Position numbers and translations under genes: made by a program
Assembly (NCBI GenBank): GCA_964244585.1
Contig: CAXTJM010000008.1
Coordinates: 96,851 to 160,850 of the forward strand
Direction: 5' to 3'
DNA: 64,000 nucleotides
Origin: LMUY01 sp964244585
GTDB lineage: Bacteria > Pseudomonadota > Alphaproteobacteria > Acetobacterales > Acetobacteraceae
In this document: positions 7,515-16,300 of the stretch, piece after piece
Numbering within the stretch: position 1 is the stretch's first letter
How the letters are laid out: each line of letters opens with the position of its first letter
The notes under the pieces: generated by a model
What the model saw: only the letters and a program-made list of their open reading frames with translations
Database searches by the model: none
Told to the model about the DNA's origin: nothing

Positions 7515-9277
7515 GCGCGCCCGCCATCGCCCAGGCCCGGCCGTGGCGCGGCGTGCTGCCGGCGATCGGCGCCGCGATCGTCCTGGTGGCCGCCGCACAA
7601 CTGGCGCCAGCATCGGGCTATTCGCTCAACATCATGATGCAGGCGATCACCTACGCCATCGCAGTGGCCGGTTTGGTGGTGGTGCTCGGCTATTGCGGCC
7701 AGATCTCGCTGGCGCAGGCGGCGTTCTTCGGGCTGGGCGCCTACGGCACGGCGCTGGGCGTGGTGGACTACCATCTGCCCTTCTTCGCCGCCTGCTGCGG
7801 CGGGGTGGTGATCGCCGGCGTGTTCGGCCTCATCCTCGGCTTCGCCAGTCTCCGCCTCGGCGGACATTACCTCGCGATGGTCACGATCAGCTTCCAGCAG
7901 ATCCTGACCCTGGTGCTGACCAACTGGATCAGCCTGACGCATGGCCCGGACGGCGTCAGCGGCATCGCGCGCCCGGCGGGGCTGGCGTCGGGCCCCGGCT
8001 ACCTCAGCCTGTGCCTCGTCGCGCTGGTGGCGGTAACGCTGTATGCGTGGCGGCTGAAGACCAGCAGCCTTGGCCGGGCGATGCAGGCGGTCCGCGACAA
8101 CGAAATCGCGGCCAGCACGTGCGGGATCGACATCCTGCGCACGAAGGTGCTGGCCTTCGGCATTTCCGCCATCCTGGGCGGCTTGGGCGGTGGGCTGTTC
8201 GCAGGCGCCTTCGCCTATATCAGCCCGGACCAGTTCTCCTTCGCCGAATCCATCGTGCTGCTCACCATGGCGCTGCTGGGCGGCGTGCAATCGCCGTTCG
8301 GGGCACTGCTCGGCACCGGGCTGCTGGTGATGCTGCCGGAATGGCTGCGCTTCCTGCAGCGGGTCTACCTTGCCGTCTACGGCGGCGCCGTGGTGCTGAT
8401 CATGGTGTTCATGCCGGACGGGATTTGGGGCCTGGCGGCACGCTATGCCCGGCGTCCGCGCGGCATCGCGGGCGACGTGGCGCCGCTGCCGCTGCTGTCC
8501 CAAACCGCCGGCGCATCCGAGGAGATCGTCCTGCGGGTGGAGGGGCTGGCCAAACATTTCGGCGGCCTGAAGGCTTTGGACGGCGTTGACATGGCCGTGC
8601 GCCGCGGCACGGTGCATGCCCTGATCGGCCCCAATGGCTCGGGCAAGAGCACCTTCATCAACGTATTGACCGGCCTGTATCGCCCGACCGCGGGCCGCAT
8701 CGCGTTCGCCGGCGCCGACGTGACAACCCGGCCCCCGCACGAGCGTACGCGGGCCGGGTTGTCGCGCACGTTCCAGAACATCCGGGTGTTCCGGGGCATG
8801 ACCGTGCTGGAGAACGTCATGGTGGGCGCCGAGCGTCCAGGCAACGACGTGGCGTTGCAGCCGGGTCCGGTAGTGGAGCGGGCGCTGGCCGCCCTGGAGT
8901 TCGTCGGCCGGCGCGACGATGCGCTGCGGCCGGTGGGCCAGCTTTCCTACGGCCATCAGCGCCATGTGGAGATTGCCCGGGCGTTGGCGGGCAGCCCGCT
9001 GACCCTGTTGCTGGACGAGCCGGCGGCCGGGTTGAACATGACGGAAAAGGGCGAGTTGGGCGCCCTGCTGCGCCGCTTGAAGGGGCACGGATTGACCATC
9101 CTGATCGTCGACCATGACATGCACCTGGTCGAGTCGGTCGCCGACCATATCACCGTGCTGAATTTTGGGCGGCGGATCGCCGACGGGCTGCCGCAATCGG
9201 TGTTGCAGGAGCCGGACGTGATCGCGGCCTATCTTGGCGAGGCGCCAGGCGCCAAGGTCCATGACGAAGCTGCTTGA
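7511..9277 (+). CDS. LivM-LivG fusion: ABC permease joined to ATP-binding domain
   Basis: A 588-residue fusion. Residues about 10-315 are a LivM-type permease (NIMMQAITYAIAVAGLVVVL, then the GYCGQISLAQAAFFGLGAYG segment). From about residue 338 there is a complete LivG-type ATPase: Walker A GPNGSGKST, Q-loop in SRTFQNIR, signature LSYGHQR, Walker B LLLDEPAAGLN and switch His in IVDHDMH. In most bacteria livM and livG are separate genes; fused forms exist in annotated alphaproteobacterial genomes. A second, independent-looking fusion lies at 37930-39942. The start is a GTG overlapping livH. Confidence 0.93.
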   Translation: MSAPAIAQARPWRGVLPAIGAAIVLVAAAQLAPASGYSLNIMMQAITYAIAVAGLVVVLGYCGQISLAQAAFFGLGAYGTALGVVDYHLPFFAACCGGVVIAGVFGLILGFASLRLGGHYLAMVTISFQQILTLVLTNWISLTHGPDGVSGIARPAGLASGPGYLSLCLVALVAVTLYAWRLKTSSLGRAMQAVRDNEIAASTCGIDILRTKVLAFGISAILGGLGGGLFAGAFAYISPDQFSFAESIVLLTMALLGGVQSPFGALLGTGLLVMLPEWLRFLQRVYLAVYGGAVVLIMVFMPDGIWGLAARYARRPRGIAGDVAPLPLLSQTAGASEEIVLRVEGLAKHFGGLKALDGVDMAVRRGTVHALIGPNGSGKSTFINVLTGLYRPTAGRIAFAGADVTTRPPHERTRAGLSRTFQNIRVFRGMTVLENVMVGAERPGNDVALQPGPVVERALAALEFVGRRDDALRPVGQLSYGHQRHVEIARALAGSPLTLLLDEPAAGLNMTEKGELGALLRRLKGHGLTILIVDHDMHLVESVADHITVLNFGRRIADGLPQSVLQEPDVIAAYLGEAPGAKVHDEAA

Positions 9278-10004
9278 ACTCCGCGGCGTGCAGGCCGGCT
9301 ACGGCGCCGGGCCGGTGCTGAAGGGGCTGACGCTGGAGGTCGGGGAGGGGGAGATCGTTGCCCTGCTCGGGTCCAACGGGGCCGGCAAGAGCACCACCCT
9401 ACGTTCGATCTCCGGGCTGGTGCCGGATGTTGCCGGCGACATCGTGCTCGGCGGGCAATCCTTGCGCGGCATGAAGCCGGAGGCGATCGTTCGCCTCGGC
9501 ATCGCCCATGTGCCGGAAGGCCGGCGGGTGTTCCCCGGCCTCACGGTACGGGAGAACATCATGCTGGGCGCGTCCAACCGGCGCGGGGTGGCGCGACGCG
9601 CGTTGGACAGCGAAGTCGATGCCATGATCGGCTACTTCGCCGATCTGGGCCGGCTGCAGCATGCGCTGGGCTGGACGCTGTCCGGCGGCCAGTTGCAAAT
9701 GGTGGCGGTGGCGCGCGGCTTGATGGCCAAGCCGAAGCTGCTGCTGCTGGACGAGCCGTCGCTCGGGCTGGCGCCGCTGGTCGTCCAACAGGTCTTCCGG
9801 ATCGTGGCCGACATCCGTTCGCGGGGCACGACCGTGCTGCTGGTGGAACAGAACGCCCACATGGCGCTCTCCGTCGCCGACCGCGGCTATGTGTTGGAAA
9901 CGGGACGCCTGCTGACCTCCGGCCGCCCAGACGAGTTGTGGGCGAATGGCGACGTGCGGGCAGCCTATCTCGGCGGCGCCAGCGGCACGGGCGTGGAGCA
10001 TTGA
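9261..10004 (+). CDS. livF: Liv-type ABC transporter ATP-binding protein LivF
   Basis: A 247-residue cytoplasmic ATPase, the second nucleotide-binding subunit of the importer. Motifs: Walker A GSNGAGKST, signature LSGGQLQ, Walker B LLLLDEPSLGLAP and switch region VEQNAHMAL, the last typical of LivF rather than LivG. I chose the ATG at 9261, which overlaps the fusion gene by 17 bases; an earlier in-frame start at 9234 would add residues without family similarity. Confidence 0.93.
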   Translation: MTKLLELRGVQAGYGAGPVLKGLTLEVGEGEIVALLGSNGAGKSTTLRSISGLVPDVAGDIVLGGQSLRGMKPEAIVRLGIAHVPEGRRVFPGLTVRENIMLGASNRRGVARRALDSEVDAMIGYFADLGRLQHALGWTLSGGQLQMVAVARGLMAKPKLLLLDEPSLGLAPLVVQQVFRIVADIRSRGTTVLLVEQNAHMALSVADRGYVLETGRLLTSGRPDELWANGDVRAAYLGGASGTGVEH

Positions 10005-10032
10005 AGGTCTCGCGGCGGAGTGGACAGCCTGC

Positions 10033-10060
10033 TTGCCGTCCCGATAGGCCGCCATACAAA
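10033..10060 (+). promoter_or_regulatory. Candidate promoter for the aryl-CoA ligase gene
   Basis: TTGCCG (10033-10038) and TACAAA (10055-10060) are separated by 16 bases, in the 124-base gap between livF and the ligase. Found by eye; the ligase may also be read from the Liv operon. Confidence 0.3.
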
Positions 10061-10128
10061 TAGTTCAGGCTTGAAGCATCGGCCGCTCCGCGTCACCCTG
10101 GCAAGGCAGGCAGCTTGCGGAGGGTGTA

Positions 10129-11739
10129 GTGGGTGATGGCGTGTTCGACAGTTTCGCCCGCGACAACATGCCACCGCGCGAGTTGTGGCCCGACCTCCTC
10201 CTGGGCGGGCCGGATTTCGACTATCCGGAGCGGCTGAACTGCATCACCGAGTTGGTGGACCGCTGGGTGGAGCAAGGGCAAGGCGGGCGGCCGTGCCTGC
10301 GGCTAGACGGCGTGCAGTGGAGCTATGCCGACCTGGCCGACCGGATCAACCGCATCGCCGCGGTGCTGACCGGGCGGCACGGCCTGGTGCCGGGGGGCCG
10401 GGTCCTGCTGCGGGCACCGAACACGCCGATGATGGTCGCCACCTACCTGGCCGTGATCAAGGCTGGCGGCATCACCATCGCGACCATGCCGCTGCTGCGC
10501 GCCAAGGAACTGGCCTACATGCTGGGCAAGGCACGGGTCCAGCTTGCCGTGTGCGACCATCGCCTGTTGCCTGACCTTGTCGCCGCGGCGGAGATGCAGC
10601 CCGGCTTGCGCGCGATCGTGCCGATGGGCGGCGCGGGCGAGGACGACCTCTGCACGCTGATGCAGGCAGAGACCGGGGCATTTGAGCCGCATGACAGCCG
10701 GTCCGACGAGCTGTGCCTGATCGCCTTCACCTCCGGCACCACCGGGGAGCCGAAAGGCACGATGCATTTCCACCGCGACATGCTGGCGATCTGTGACGGC
10801 TACGGCCGCAACGTGCTGCGGGCGCGCCCGGAGGACGTCTTCGTCGGCACGGCGCCGCTTGCCTTCACGTTCGGGCTGGGCGCGGTCGTCCTGTTCCCGC
10901 TGCGGATCGGCGCCTCCGCCATCCTGCTGGAGCGGGCATCGCCGGAGGGCTTGCTGGAGACCATCCGCAGCTTGCGTCCCACGATATGCTTCACCGCGCC
11001 CACGGCCTATCGCGCGCTGCTGGCGCTGCGGCAGCCGGGTGACCTGGACAGCCTGCGCATCTGCGTGTCGGCGGGCGAGACGCTGCCGAAGCCGACCTGG
11101 CACGCCTGGCACGATGCGACGGGCATCAAGCTGATGGACGGCATCGGGGCCACGGAGATGCTGCACATCTTCATCGCGGCGCCGGTGGAGGCCATTCGAC
11201 CGGGCGCGACCGGACTCCCGGTGCCGGGCTACCAGGCCAAGATCATCAGCGAGGACGGCGAGGACCTGCCGCCCGGCTCGACCGGACGGCTGGCGGTGCG
11301 CGGCCCGACGGGATGCCGCTACCTGGCGGATGAGCGGCAGCGCAAATACGTGGTGCGGGGCTGGAACGTCACGGGGGACACCTATCGCCAGGACGAGGAC
11401 GGTTATTTCTGGTTCCAGGCCCGCTCGGACGACATGATCGTCTCCGCAGGCTACAACATCGCGGGGCCGGAGGTCGAGGCTGCAGTCCTGACCCATGCCG
11501 CCGTCGCGGAATGTGCTGTGGTGGGCGCTACGGACGAGGAACGCGGCATGGTGGTGAAGGCGTTCGTGGTGTTGCACGCGGGGTTCGACGCCGCGCCCGA
11601 GCTTGCACGATCGATCCAGGACCATGTGAAAGCGGAGATCGCACCCTACAAATACCCGCGCGTGGTGACGTTCGTGGACGAGCTGCCGAAGACCGAATCC
11701 GGCAAGTTGCAGCGGTTCCGCCTGCGAACGGCGGGGTAA
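10129..11739 (+). CDS. 2-aminobenzoate-CoA-ligase-like acyl-CoA synthetase
   Basis: A 536-residue AMP-forming ligase of the ANL superfamily, closest by recall to 2-aminobenzoate/benzoate-CoA ligases. It shows the P-loop FTSGTTGEPKGTMHFHRD, the aryl-pocket region PLAFTFGLGAVVLFPL, the DGIGATEMLHIF segment, the A8 hinge region and a C-terminal PKTESGKLQRF with the catalytic lysine. The reaction is activation of an aromatic acid to its CoA thioester with ATP. The GTG start at 10129 follows GGAGGG at 10119-10124. Its place directly after a Liv-type importer suggests that the imported acid is its substrate. The exact acid cannot be read from sequence. Confidence 0.85.
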   Translation: MGDGVFDSFARDNMPPRELWPDLLLGGPDFDYPERLNCITELVDRWVEQGQGGRPCLRLDGVQWSYADLADRINRIAAVLTGRHGLVPGGRVLLRAPNTPMMVATYLAVIKAGGITIATMPLLRAKELAYMLGKARVQLAVCDHRLLPDLVAAAEMQPGLRAIVPMGGAGEDDLCTLMQAETGAFEPHDSRSDELCLIAFTSGTTGEPKGTMHFHRDMLAICDGYGRNVLRARPEDVFVGTAPLAFTFGLGAVVLFPLRIGASAILLERASPEGLLETIRSLRPTICFTAPTAYRALLALRQPGDLDSLRICVSAGETLPKPTWHAWHDATGIKLMDGIGATEMLHIFIAAPVEAIRPGATGLPVPGYQAKIISEDGEDLPPGSTGRLAVRGPTGCRYLADERQRKYVVRGWNVTGDTYRQDEDGYFWFQARSDDMIVSAGYNIAGPEVEAAVLTHAAVAECAVVGATDEERGMVVKAFVVLHAGFDAAPELARSIQDHVKAEIAPYKYPRVVTFVDELPKTESGKLQRFRLRTAG

Positions 11740-11899
11740 TCGATACCGTGGTCGGCAGCGAAGGCAGACCGTTCCTGATCAACGCAGAGGCGACGCGGCG
11801 ACAATCCGCTTGTGTTGGAGCAATGTCACTCATGGTCGCCGCACTGGCACCATGCGGATGACGGGGACTACAATCGGCAAGCAAGAGGAGCGTGCCACC

Positions 11900-12208
11900 A
11901 TGATCCACGTCGTTGCCATCATCACCGCCAAGCCAGGGCAACGCGATGCCATCCTTGAGGCATTTCGCGCCAACGTACCGGCTGTCCATGCCGAGCAGGG
12001 CTGCATCGAGTACGGTCCCGTCACCGACGCGCCCGGAATGGGGCCCATCCAAACGAAGATCGGCGACGACACCTTCATGGTGATCGAGAAATGGGAGAGC
12101 GCGGACGCGCTGGCGGCCCATGCCAAGTCGCCGCACATGGCGGCCTACGCCGCAACGGTCAAGGATTTCATCGCCAGCCGGGTCGTTCACGTGCTCTCCG
12201 CCGCCTGA
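11900..12208 (+). CDS. Antibiotic biosynthesis monooxygenase (ABM) domain protein
   Basis: A 102-residue single-domain protein of the ABM/YgiN dimeric alpha-beta barrel family. It has the N-terminal strand MIHVVAIITAKPGQRDAILE, the central EQGCIEYG and the FMVIEKWES strand. The family includes quinol monooxygenases and haem-degrading enzymes as well as many proteins of unknown function. The ATG follows an AGAGGAG Shine-Dalgarno. It lies 160 bases after the aryl-CoA ligase and may act on a related aromatic or quinone compound, but this is a guess from position. Confidence 0.85.
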   Translation: MIHVVAIITAKPGQRDAILEAFRANVPAVHAEQGCIEYGPVTDAPGMGPIQTKIGDDTFMVIEKWESADALAAHAKSPHMAAYAATVKDFIASRVVHVLSAA

Positions 12209-12260
12209 CGCCAGGACTTGGCGAGCAAGCCTCGCGCCGTCGTTTCCCACGGAGGGTAAG

Positions 12261-12278
12261 CCCCTCCTTCGGGAGGGG
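12261..12278. terminator. Perfect UUCG-capped hairpin between convergent genes
   Basis: CCCCTCC and GGAGGGG form a perfect 7-bp stem closed by a TTCG tetraloop, in the 86-base gap between the ABM gene (plus strand) and the molybdopterin subunit gene (minus strand). It can act on both transcripts. There is no U-tract. It is followed by TTGGGTGAGGG, which resembles a dispersed extragenic repeat of high-GC alphaproteobacteria. Confidence 0.55.
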
Positions 12279-12294
12279 GTTGGGTGAGGGCGGG

Positions 12295-14580
12295 CTACGC
12301 TGCCTGCAATGCCTCCCAAACCCGCTCGGGTGTCGCCGGCATGGCGATATGCTGGCCGAGCGCGTCCGCCAGTGCGTTCATCACCGCTGGGAGGGCGCCC
12401 GCGCAACCAGCTTCACCGCAGCCTTTCGCCCCGAGGGCATTCGTCCTCGCCGGCACCGGGTGGCTGCGGAACACGAAGCCCGGCGCATGGATCGCCTGCG
12501 GCATGGTGTAGTCCATGAACGAGCCGGACAGCAATTGGCCGTCAGGATCGTACGACGTCCGCTCGAGCAACGCCTGGCCGATGCCCTGTACGACGCCGCC
12601 ATGGGTTTGCCCCTCGACCAGCATCGGGTTCACCAGCGTGCCGAAATCGTTCGCCATAGTATAGCGCACAACCTCCACGACACCGGTCTCTTCCTCTACC
12701 TCGACCTCGCAGACGTGGCAGCCGTTCGGGAAGGCCGAGGGTGCACCGTCGAAGACATGCTTCACGTCCAGTTCGCCCGGGAAGCGGGACGCCAGGTCCG
12801 TGATGCCGATGCCGCGATCCGTGCCAACCACGTGGAAGCGGCCGGTCGAGAACTCGATGTCGGCTTCCGCCGCCTCCAGGGCATCCGCGGCCAGGCTGCG
12901 GCCCTTTTCCACCACTAGGCCGGACGCCTCGTGGATCGCCGCGCCGCTGTTCATGATGGAGCGGGATCCGCCGGTGCCTCCACCAGCGATCAGCTCATCA
13001 CTGTCGCCCTGCACGAGCCTGATCTTGTCGAAGGGAACGCCCAGGCGATCCGACAGCACTTGCGCGAACGGCGATGCGTGGCCCTGGCCGTAATCCAACG
13101 TCCCGGTCGTGAGCGTCACGCCACCATCCGCATCGAAGCTGATGCCGCCCATTTCCTTGTTGGCCGGTGCCGTCACTTCCAGGTAGTGTCCGATGCCGAT
13201 GCCGCGTCGCTTGCCCCGGCGGCGGCTTTCCGACCGGCGAGCCCCGAACCCATCCCAGTCGGCCGCTGCCAGCGCCTCCTCCAGCAAGGCGGGGAAGTCG
13301 CCGCTGTCATAGACCATGGTCGACGGCGCGGCGTACGGCATCTGCTCCGGCCGGATATGGTTGCGCCGGCGCAACTCCACGCGGTCAATCCCCATCTCCC
13401 GCGCGGCGGTGTCGACCAGCCGCTCCATGTAGTAGTTGCCCTCCGGCCGGCCGGCTCCGCGATAGGCGCCCACGGGCGTGGTGTTGGTGAACACGTTGAT
13501 GCTGGAGACCTCCACCAGCGGCGTCGCGTAGACGCCGATCACGTTCTTCACCGTGTTCATCGTCGATGGCAGCGTGGTTGCGTTGCTGAGGTAGGCGCCG
13601 ACATTGCCGTAGCCTGTCAGCCGCACCGCTAGGAACGTGCCATCGGCAGCCAGTGCCAACTCTCCGGCGAAATCATGGTCGCGGCCGTGGCTGTCGGACA
13701 GGAAGCTGTCCGAGCGGGCATCCGTCCACTTGACCGGGCGGCCCAGCATGCGTGCGGCATGCAGCAGGGCGATGTATTCGGGATAGACCCCGGCCTTCAT
13801 GCCGAAGGAGCCGCCGACATTGCCGGTCAGGACCCGGATCTGGTCCGCCGGGACGTTCATCACCGACGCGATGGTGTTGCGCAGCCCGAACACGCCCTGG
13901 CAGCCGACCCGCAGCACCAGCCGGCCCTCCTCGACCGCGGCCAGGGCGGAGCGCGGCTCCATCGCGGCCACCACGATCCGGCTGTTGCGCAGGTCGAGCC
14001 TGGTGACATGGGCCGCCCTGGCAATGGCGGCGTCCACGGCAGCGGTGTCGCCGTAGTGGAAATCCAGCACGAGGTTGCCTGGCGCCTCGTCATGGATCTG
14101 CGGCGCGGACCCGGCGGCCGCCGCCCGTGCGTCCGTCACGGCAGGCAAGGGATTGATGTCCAGTAGCACCGCTTCGGCCGCGTCCTTCGCGGCCTCCCGC
14201 GTTTCGGCGACCACGAGCGCCACGGGATCGCCCACGTAGCGGACGCGGCCTCGCGCCAGCGGCGTCTGGTGCGGCTTCGGCATGGCGGACCCGTCCCGAT
14301 GCTTGCCGCCGGCCGCCTGCATCGGGCCGACGCCTGCCGCTTCCAGGTCGTCGGCGGTGACGACCGCCAGTACGCCGGGCAGGGCCAATGCCGCCGCCGC
14401 GTCCACGCCCAGCAGTTCGCCGTGGGCATAGCGGCTGCGCACGACCACGCCGTAGACCTGGCCAGGCAGGGACACATCGTCGCTATAGCGGCCTTCGCCG
14501 CGCAACAGCACCGGGTCCTCCTTGCGGGAGACGGGTTGCCCGATGGCGAAACGGGCGGCGGCGTCGATCGGCATGTCCAT
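12295..14580 (-). CDS. Xanthine dehydrogenase family, molybdopterin-binding large subunit
   Basis: A 761-residue catalytic subunit of the molybdenum hydroxylase family (aldehyde oxidase/xanthine dehydrogenase/CoxL). It carries the GAYRGAGRPE motif of form II CoxL-type proteins, a GGSFGMK segment contacting the cofactor, and GAKGCGEAG with the active-site glutamate near the C-terminus. I chose the ATG at 14580 because AGGAG lies 8 bases upstream of it; a GTG at 14589 is also open. The enzyme needs [2Fe-2S] and FAD subunits, and none are adjacent. A small and a medium subunit without their own large subunit are encoded at 40760-42124 and may be its partners. The substrate is unknown. Confidence 0.9.
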   Translation of the reverse strand: MDMPIDAAARFAIGQPVSRKEDPVLLRGEGRYSDDVSLPGQVYGVVVRSRYAHGELLGVDAAAALALPGVLAVVTADDLEAAGVGPMQAAGGKHRDGSAMPKPHQTPLARGRVRYVGDPVALVVAETREAAKDAAEAVLLDINPLPAVTDARAAAAGSAPQIHDEAPGNLVLDFHYGDTAAVDAAIARAAHVTRLDLRNSRIVVAAMEPRSALAAVEEGRLVLRVGCQGVFGLRNTIASVMNVPADQIRVLTGNVGGSFGMKAGVYPEYIALLHAARMLGRPVKWTDARSDSFLSDSHGRDHDFAGELALAADGTFLAVRLTGYGNVGAYLSNATTLPSTMNTVKNVIGVYATPLVEVSSINVFTNTTPVGAYRGAGRPEGNYYMERLVDTAAREMGIDRVELRRRNHIRPEQMPYAAPSTMVYDSGDFPALLEEALAAADWDGFGARRSESRRRGKRRGIGIGHYLEVTAPANKEMGGISFDADGGVTLTTGTLDYGQGHASPFAQVLSDRLGVPFDKIRLVQGDSDELIAGGGTGGSRSIMNSGAAIHEASGLVVEKGRSLAADALEAAEADIEFSTGRFHVVGTDRGIGITDLASRFPGELDVKHVFDGAPSAFPNGCHVCEVEVEEETGVVEVVRYTMANDFGTLVNPMLVEGQTHGGVVQGIGQALLERTSYDPDGQLLSGSFMDYTMPQAIHAPGFVFRSHPVPARTNALGAKGCGEAGCAGALPAVMNALADALGQHIAMPATPERVWEALQAA

Positions 14581-14705
14581 GCACGGCACTCCTGCTGTCG
14601 CCGGAATGTTGGCCCGCCGCGCGCAAAGATAAACCCCGGGTCAACAGCTTTGCCGCAAACTCGGCTTGCTCTAGCTTAGGTTAGCGGCTGTAACATGAGG
14701 TTCAC

Positions 14706-15698
14706 GTGAGCGGACACTTCTTGGTCACGGGCGGCGCCGGATACGTTGGAAGCCACATGGTCGACCTGCTGGTCGGGCAGGGCGCGGCCGTGACCGTGGT
14801 GGACGATCTGCGCCAGGGGCACCGGGCCGCCCTGCCGCCCGGCGTCGACCTGGTGGTCGCGGACGTGGCGGAGTCGGCGGCCCTGGATGCGGTAATGGCC
14901 CGGCATCCTTGGGACGCGATCATCCATTTCGCGGCCTTGTCCCTGGTGGGGCAGAGCATGCAGCAGCCCATGCGCTACCTGCGGGAAAATGCCGGTGGCG
15001 GCTTTGCGCTGATCGATGCCGCGATCCGCCACCAGGTGCCCCGCTTCATCCTGTCCTCCACCGCGAATCTTTTTGGCGAGCCGGAGACGGTGCCGATCGT
15101 GGAGGACGCCAAGCTCCAACCCAGCTCGCCCTATGGGGAAAGCAAGCTGATGATCGAGCGGACGTTGCATTGGGCGGAGCAGTGCCATGGCCTGCGCTAT
15201 GCCTGCCTGCGATATTTCAACGCCGCCGGCGCCGATCCCAAGGGGCGCATCGGCGAGGATCACGATCCGGAAACCCACCTGATCCCGCTGGTGATCGATG
15301 CGGCGCTGGGGCGTCGCGGCGAGGTGACGGTGTTCGGCACCGATTATCCGACGGCGGATGGCACGTGCATCCGCGACTACGTCCACGTCACCGATCTCTG
15401 CGCGGCCCATCTCTGCGCGTTGGACCGGCTGGATGGCGGCAGCGTCACCTACAACCTCGGCAACGGCCAAGGTCATTCGGTGCGCGAAGTGATCACCGCG
15501 GTCGAGGCGGTCTCAGGCCGGAGGGTGCCGGTGCGCTATGGGGAGCGGCGGCTGGGAGACCCCGCGGTGCTGGTCGCAGCCTCCGACCGGATCAAGGCCG
15601 AGGCGGGCTGGAACCCGCGCTACCCCGACCTGCTGGACATCGTCCGGACGGCCTATCTGTGGCGCGAGGCCCATCCGGGCGGCTATGGCGATCGCTGA
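14706..15698 (+). CDS. galE: UDP-glucose 4-epimerase
   Basis: A 330-residue NAD-dependent short-chain dehydrogenase/reductase of the extended GalE type, interconverting UDP-glucose and UDP-galactose. Features: N-terminal NAD motif VTGGAGYVGSH, active-site Ser in SSTAN, catalytic Tyr and Lys in YGESK, and RYFNAAGADP and RDYVHVTDL of true GalE proteins. The GTG start follows a GAGG element at 14697-14700. The last 16 bases overlap the convergent tag gene. Nearby glycosyltransferase and GtrA genes suggest use in surface glycans. Confidence 0.92.
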   Translation: MSGHFLVTGGAGYVGSHMVDLLVGQGAAVTVVDDLRQGHRAALPPGVDLVVADVAESAALDAVMARHPWDAIIHFAALSLVGQSMQQPMRYLRENAGGGFALIDAAIRHQVPRFILSSTANLFGEPETVPIVEDAKLQPSSPYGESKLMIERTLHWAEQCHGLRYACLRYFNAAGADPKGRIGEDHDPETHLIPLVIDAALGRRGEVTVFGTDYPTADGTCIRDYVHVTDLCAAHLCALDRLDGGSVTYNLGNGQGHSVREVITAVEAVSGRRVPVRYGERRLGDPAVLVAASDRIKAEAGWNPRYPDLLDIVRTAYLWREAHPGGYGDR

Positions 15699-16300
15699 TC
15701 CGCAGCCATGCGGCTAACCGGCTGGTGGCGGAAGCAGGGTGTGACGTGGTCGTTGACCATGCCCACCGCCTGCATCCAGGCATAGGTGATCACCGGCCCC
15801 ACGAACTTGAACCCGCGCGCCTTTAACGCTTTGGAGACGTCATGGGCGAGCGGCGTGTCGGTCGGGACCTCGCCGCGGTGCGCCCAACCGTTCTGGAGCG
15901 GCCGGCCATCCACGAAGCCCCAGCAGAAGCCGGCAAAGTCCTGCCCGGCGTCCCGCATGGCCAGGTAGGCCCGGGCGCTTCCCACCGCCGCCTCGATCTT
16001 GGAGCGGGACCGCACGATGGCGGCGTCCCCCATCAACCGGGCGATATCGGCGGCATCGAACCGCGCGACACGGTCGGCGTCGAACCCCGCAAAGGCCGCG
16101 CGGAACGCCTCCCGTTTGCGCAGGATGGTGATCCAGGCCAGGCCGGCCTGGAAGCCGTCCAGCACCAGCTTCTCCCACAATGCCCGGCTGTCCCATTCCG
16201 GGACGCCCCATTCCTCGTCATGGTAGGCGCAATACAGCGCGTCCGTGCCGGCCCAGCTACAGCGGCATGGCGGCCCGACCGTCAAGCCTGGCCATGCCAC
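15683..16300 (-). CDS. tag: DNA-3-methyladenine glycosylase I
   Basis: A 205-residue base-excision glycosylase that removes 3-methyladenine from alkylated DNA. Typical Tag features: an RCSWAG-D-LYCAYHDEEWG opening with a zinc-binding cysteine and histidine, FQAGLAWITILRKREAFR, and a C-terminal VNDHVTPCFRH with the other zinc ligands. Its 5' end overlaps the end of the glycosyltransferase gene by 19 bases, and its 3' end runs into galE on the opposite strand. Confidence 0.93.
   Translation of the reverse strand: MAWPGLTVGPPCRCSWAGTDALYCAYHDEEWGVPEWDSRALWEKLVLDGFQAGLAWITILRKREAFRAAFAGFDADRVARFDAADIARLMGDAAIVRSRSKIEAAVGSARAYLAMRDAGQDFAGFCWGFVDGRPLQNGWAHRGEVPTDTPLAHDVSKALKARGFKFVGPVITYAWMQAVGMVNDHVTPCFRHQPVSRMAADQRSP

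Noticed and set aside
7421..9262. A 613-codon minus-strand frame opposite the LivM-LivG fusion
   Set aside because: Antisense shadow of a gene with all ABC motifs; His/Gln/Arg-rich composition typical of such shadows.
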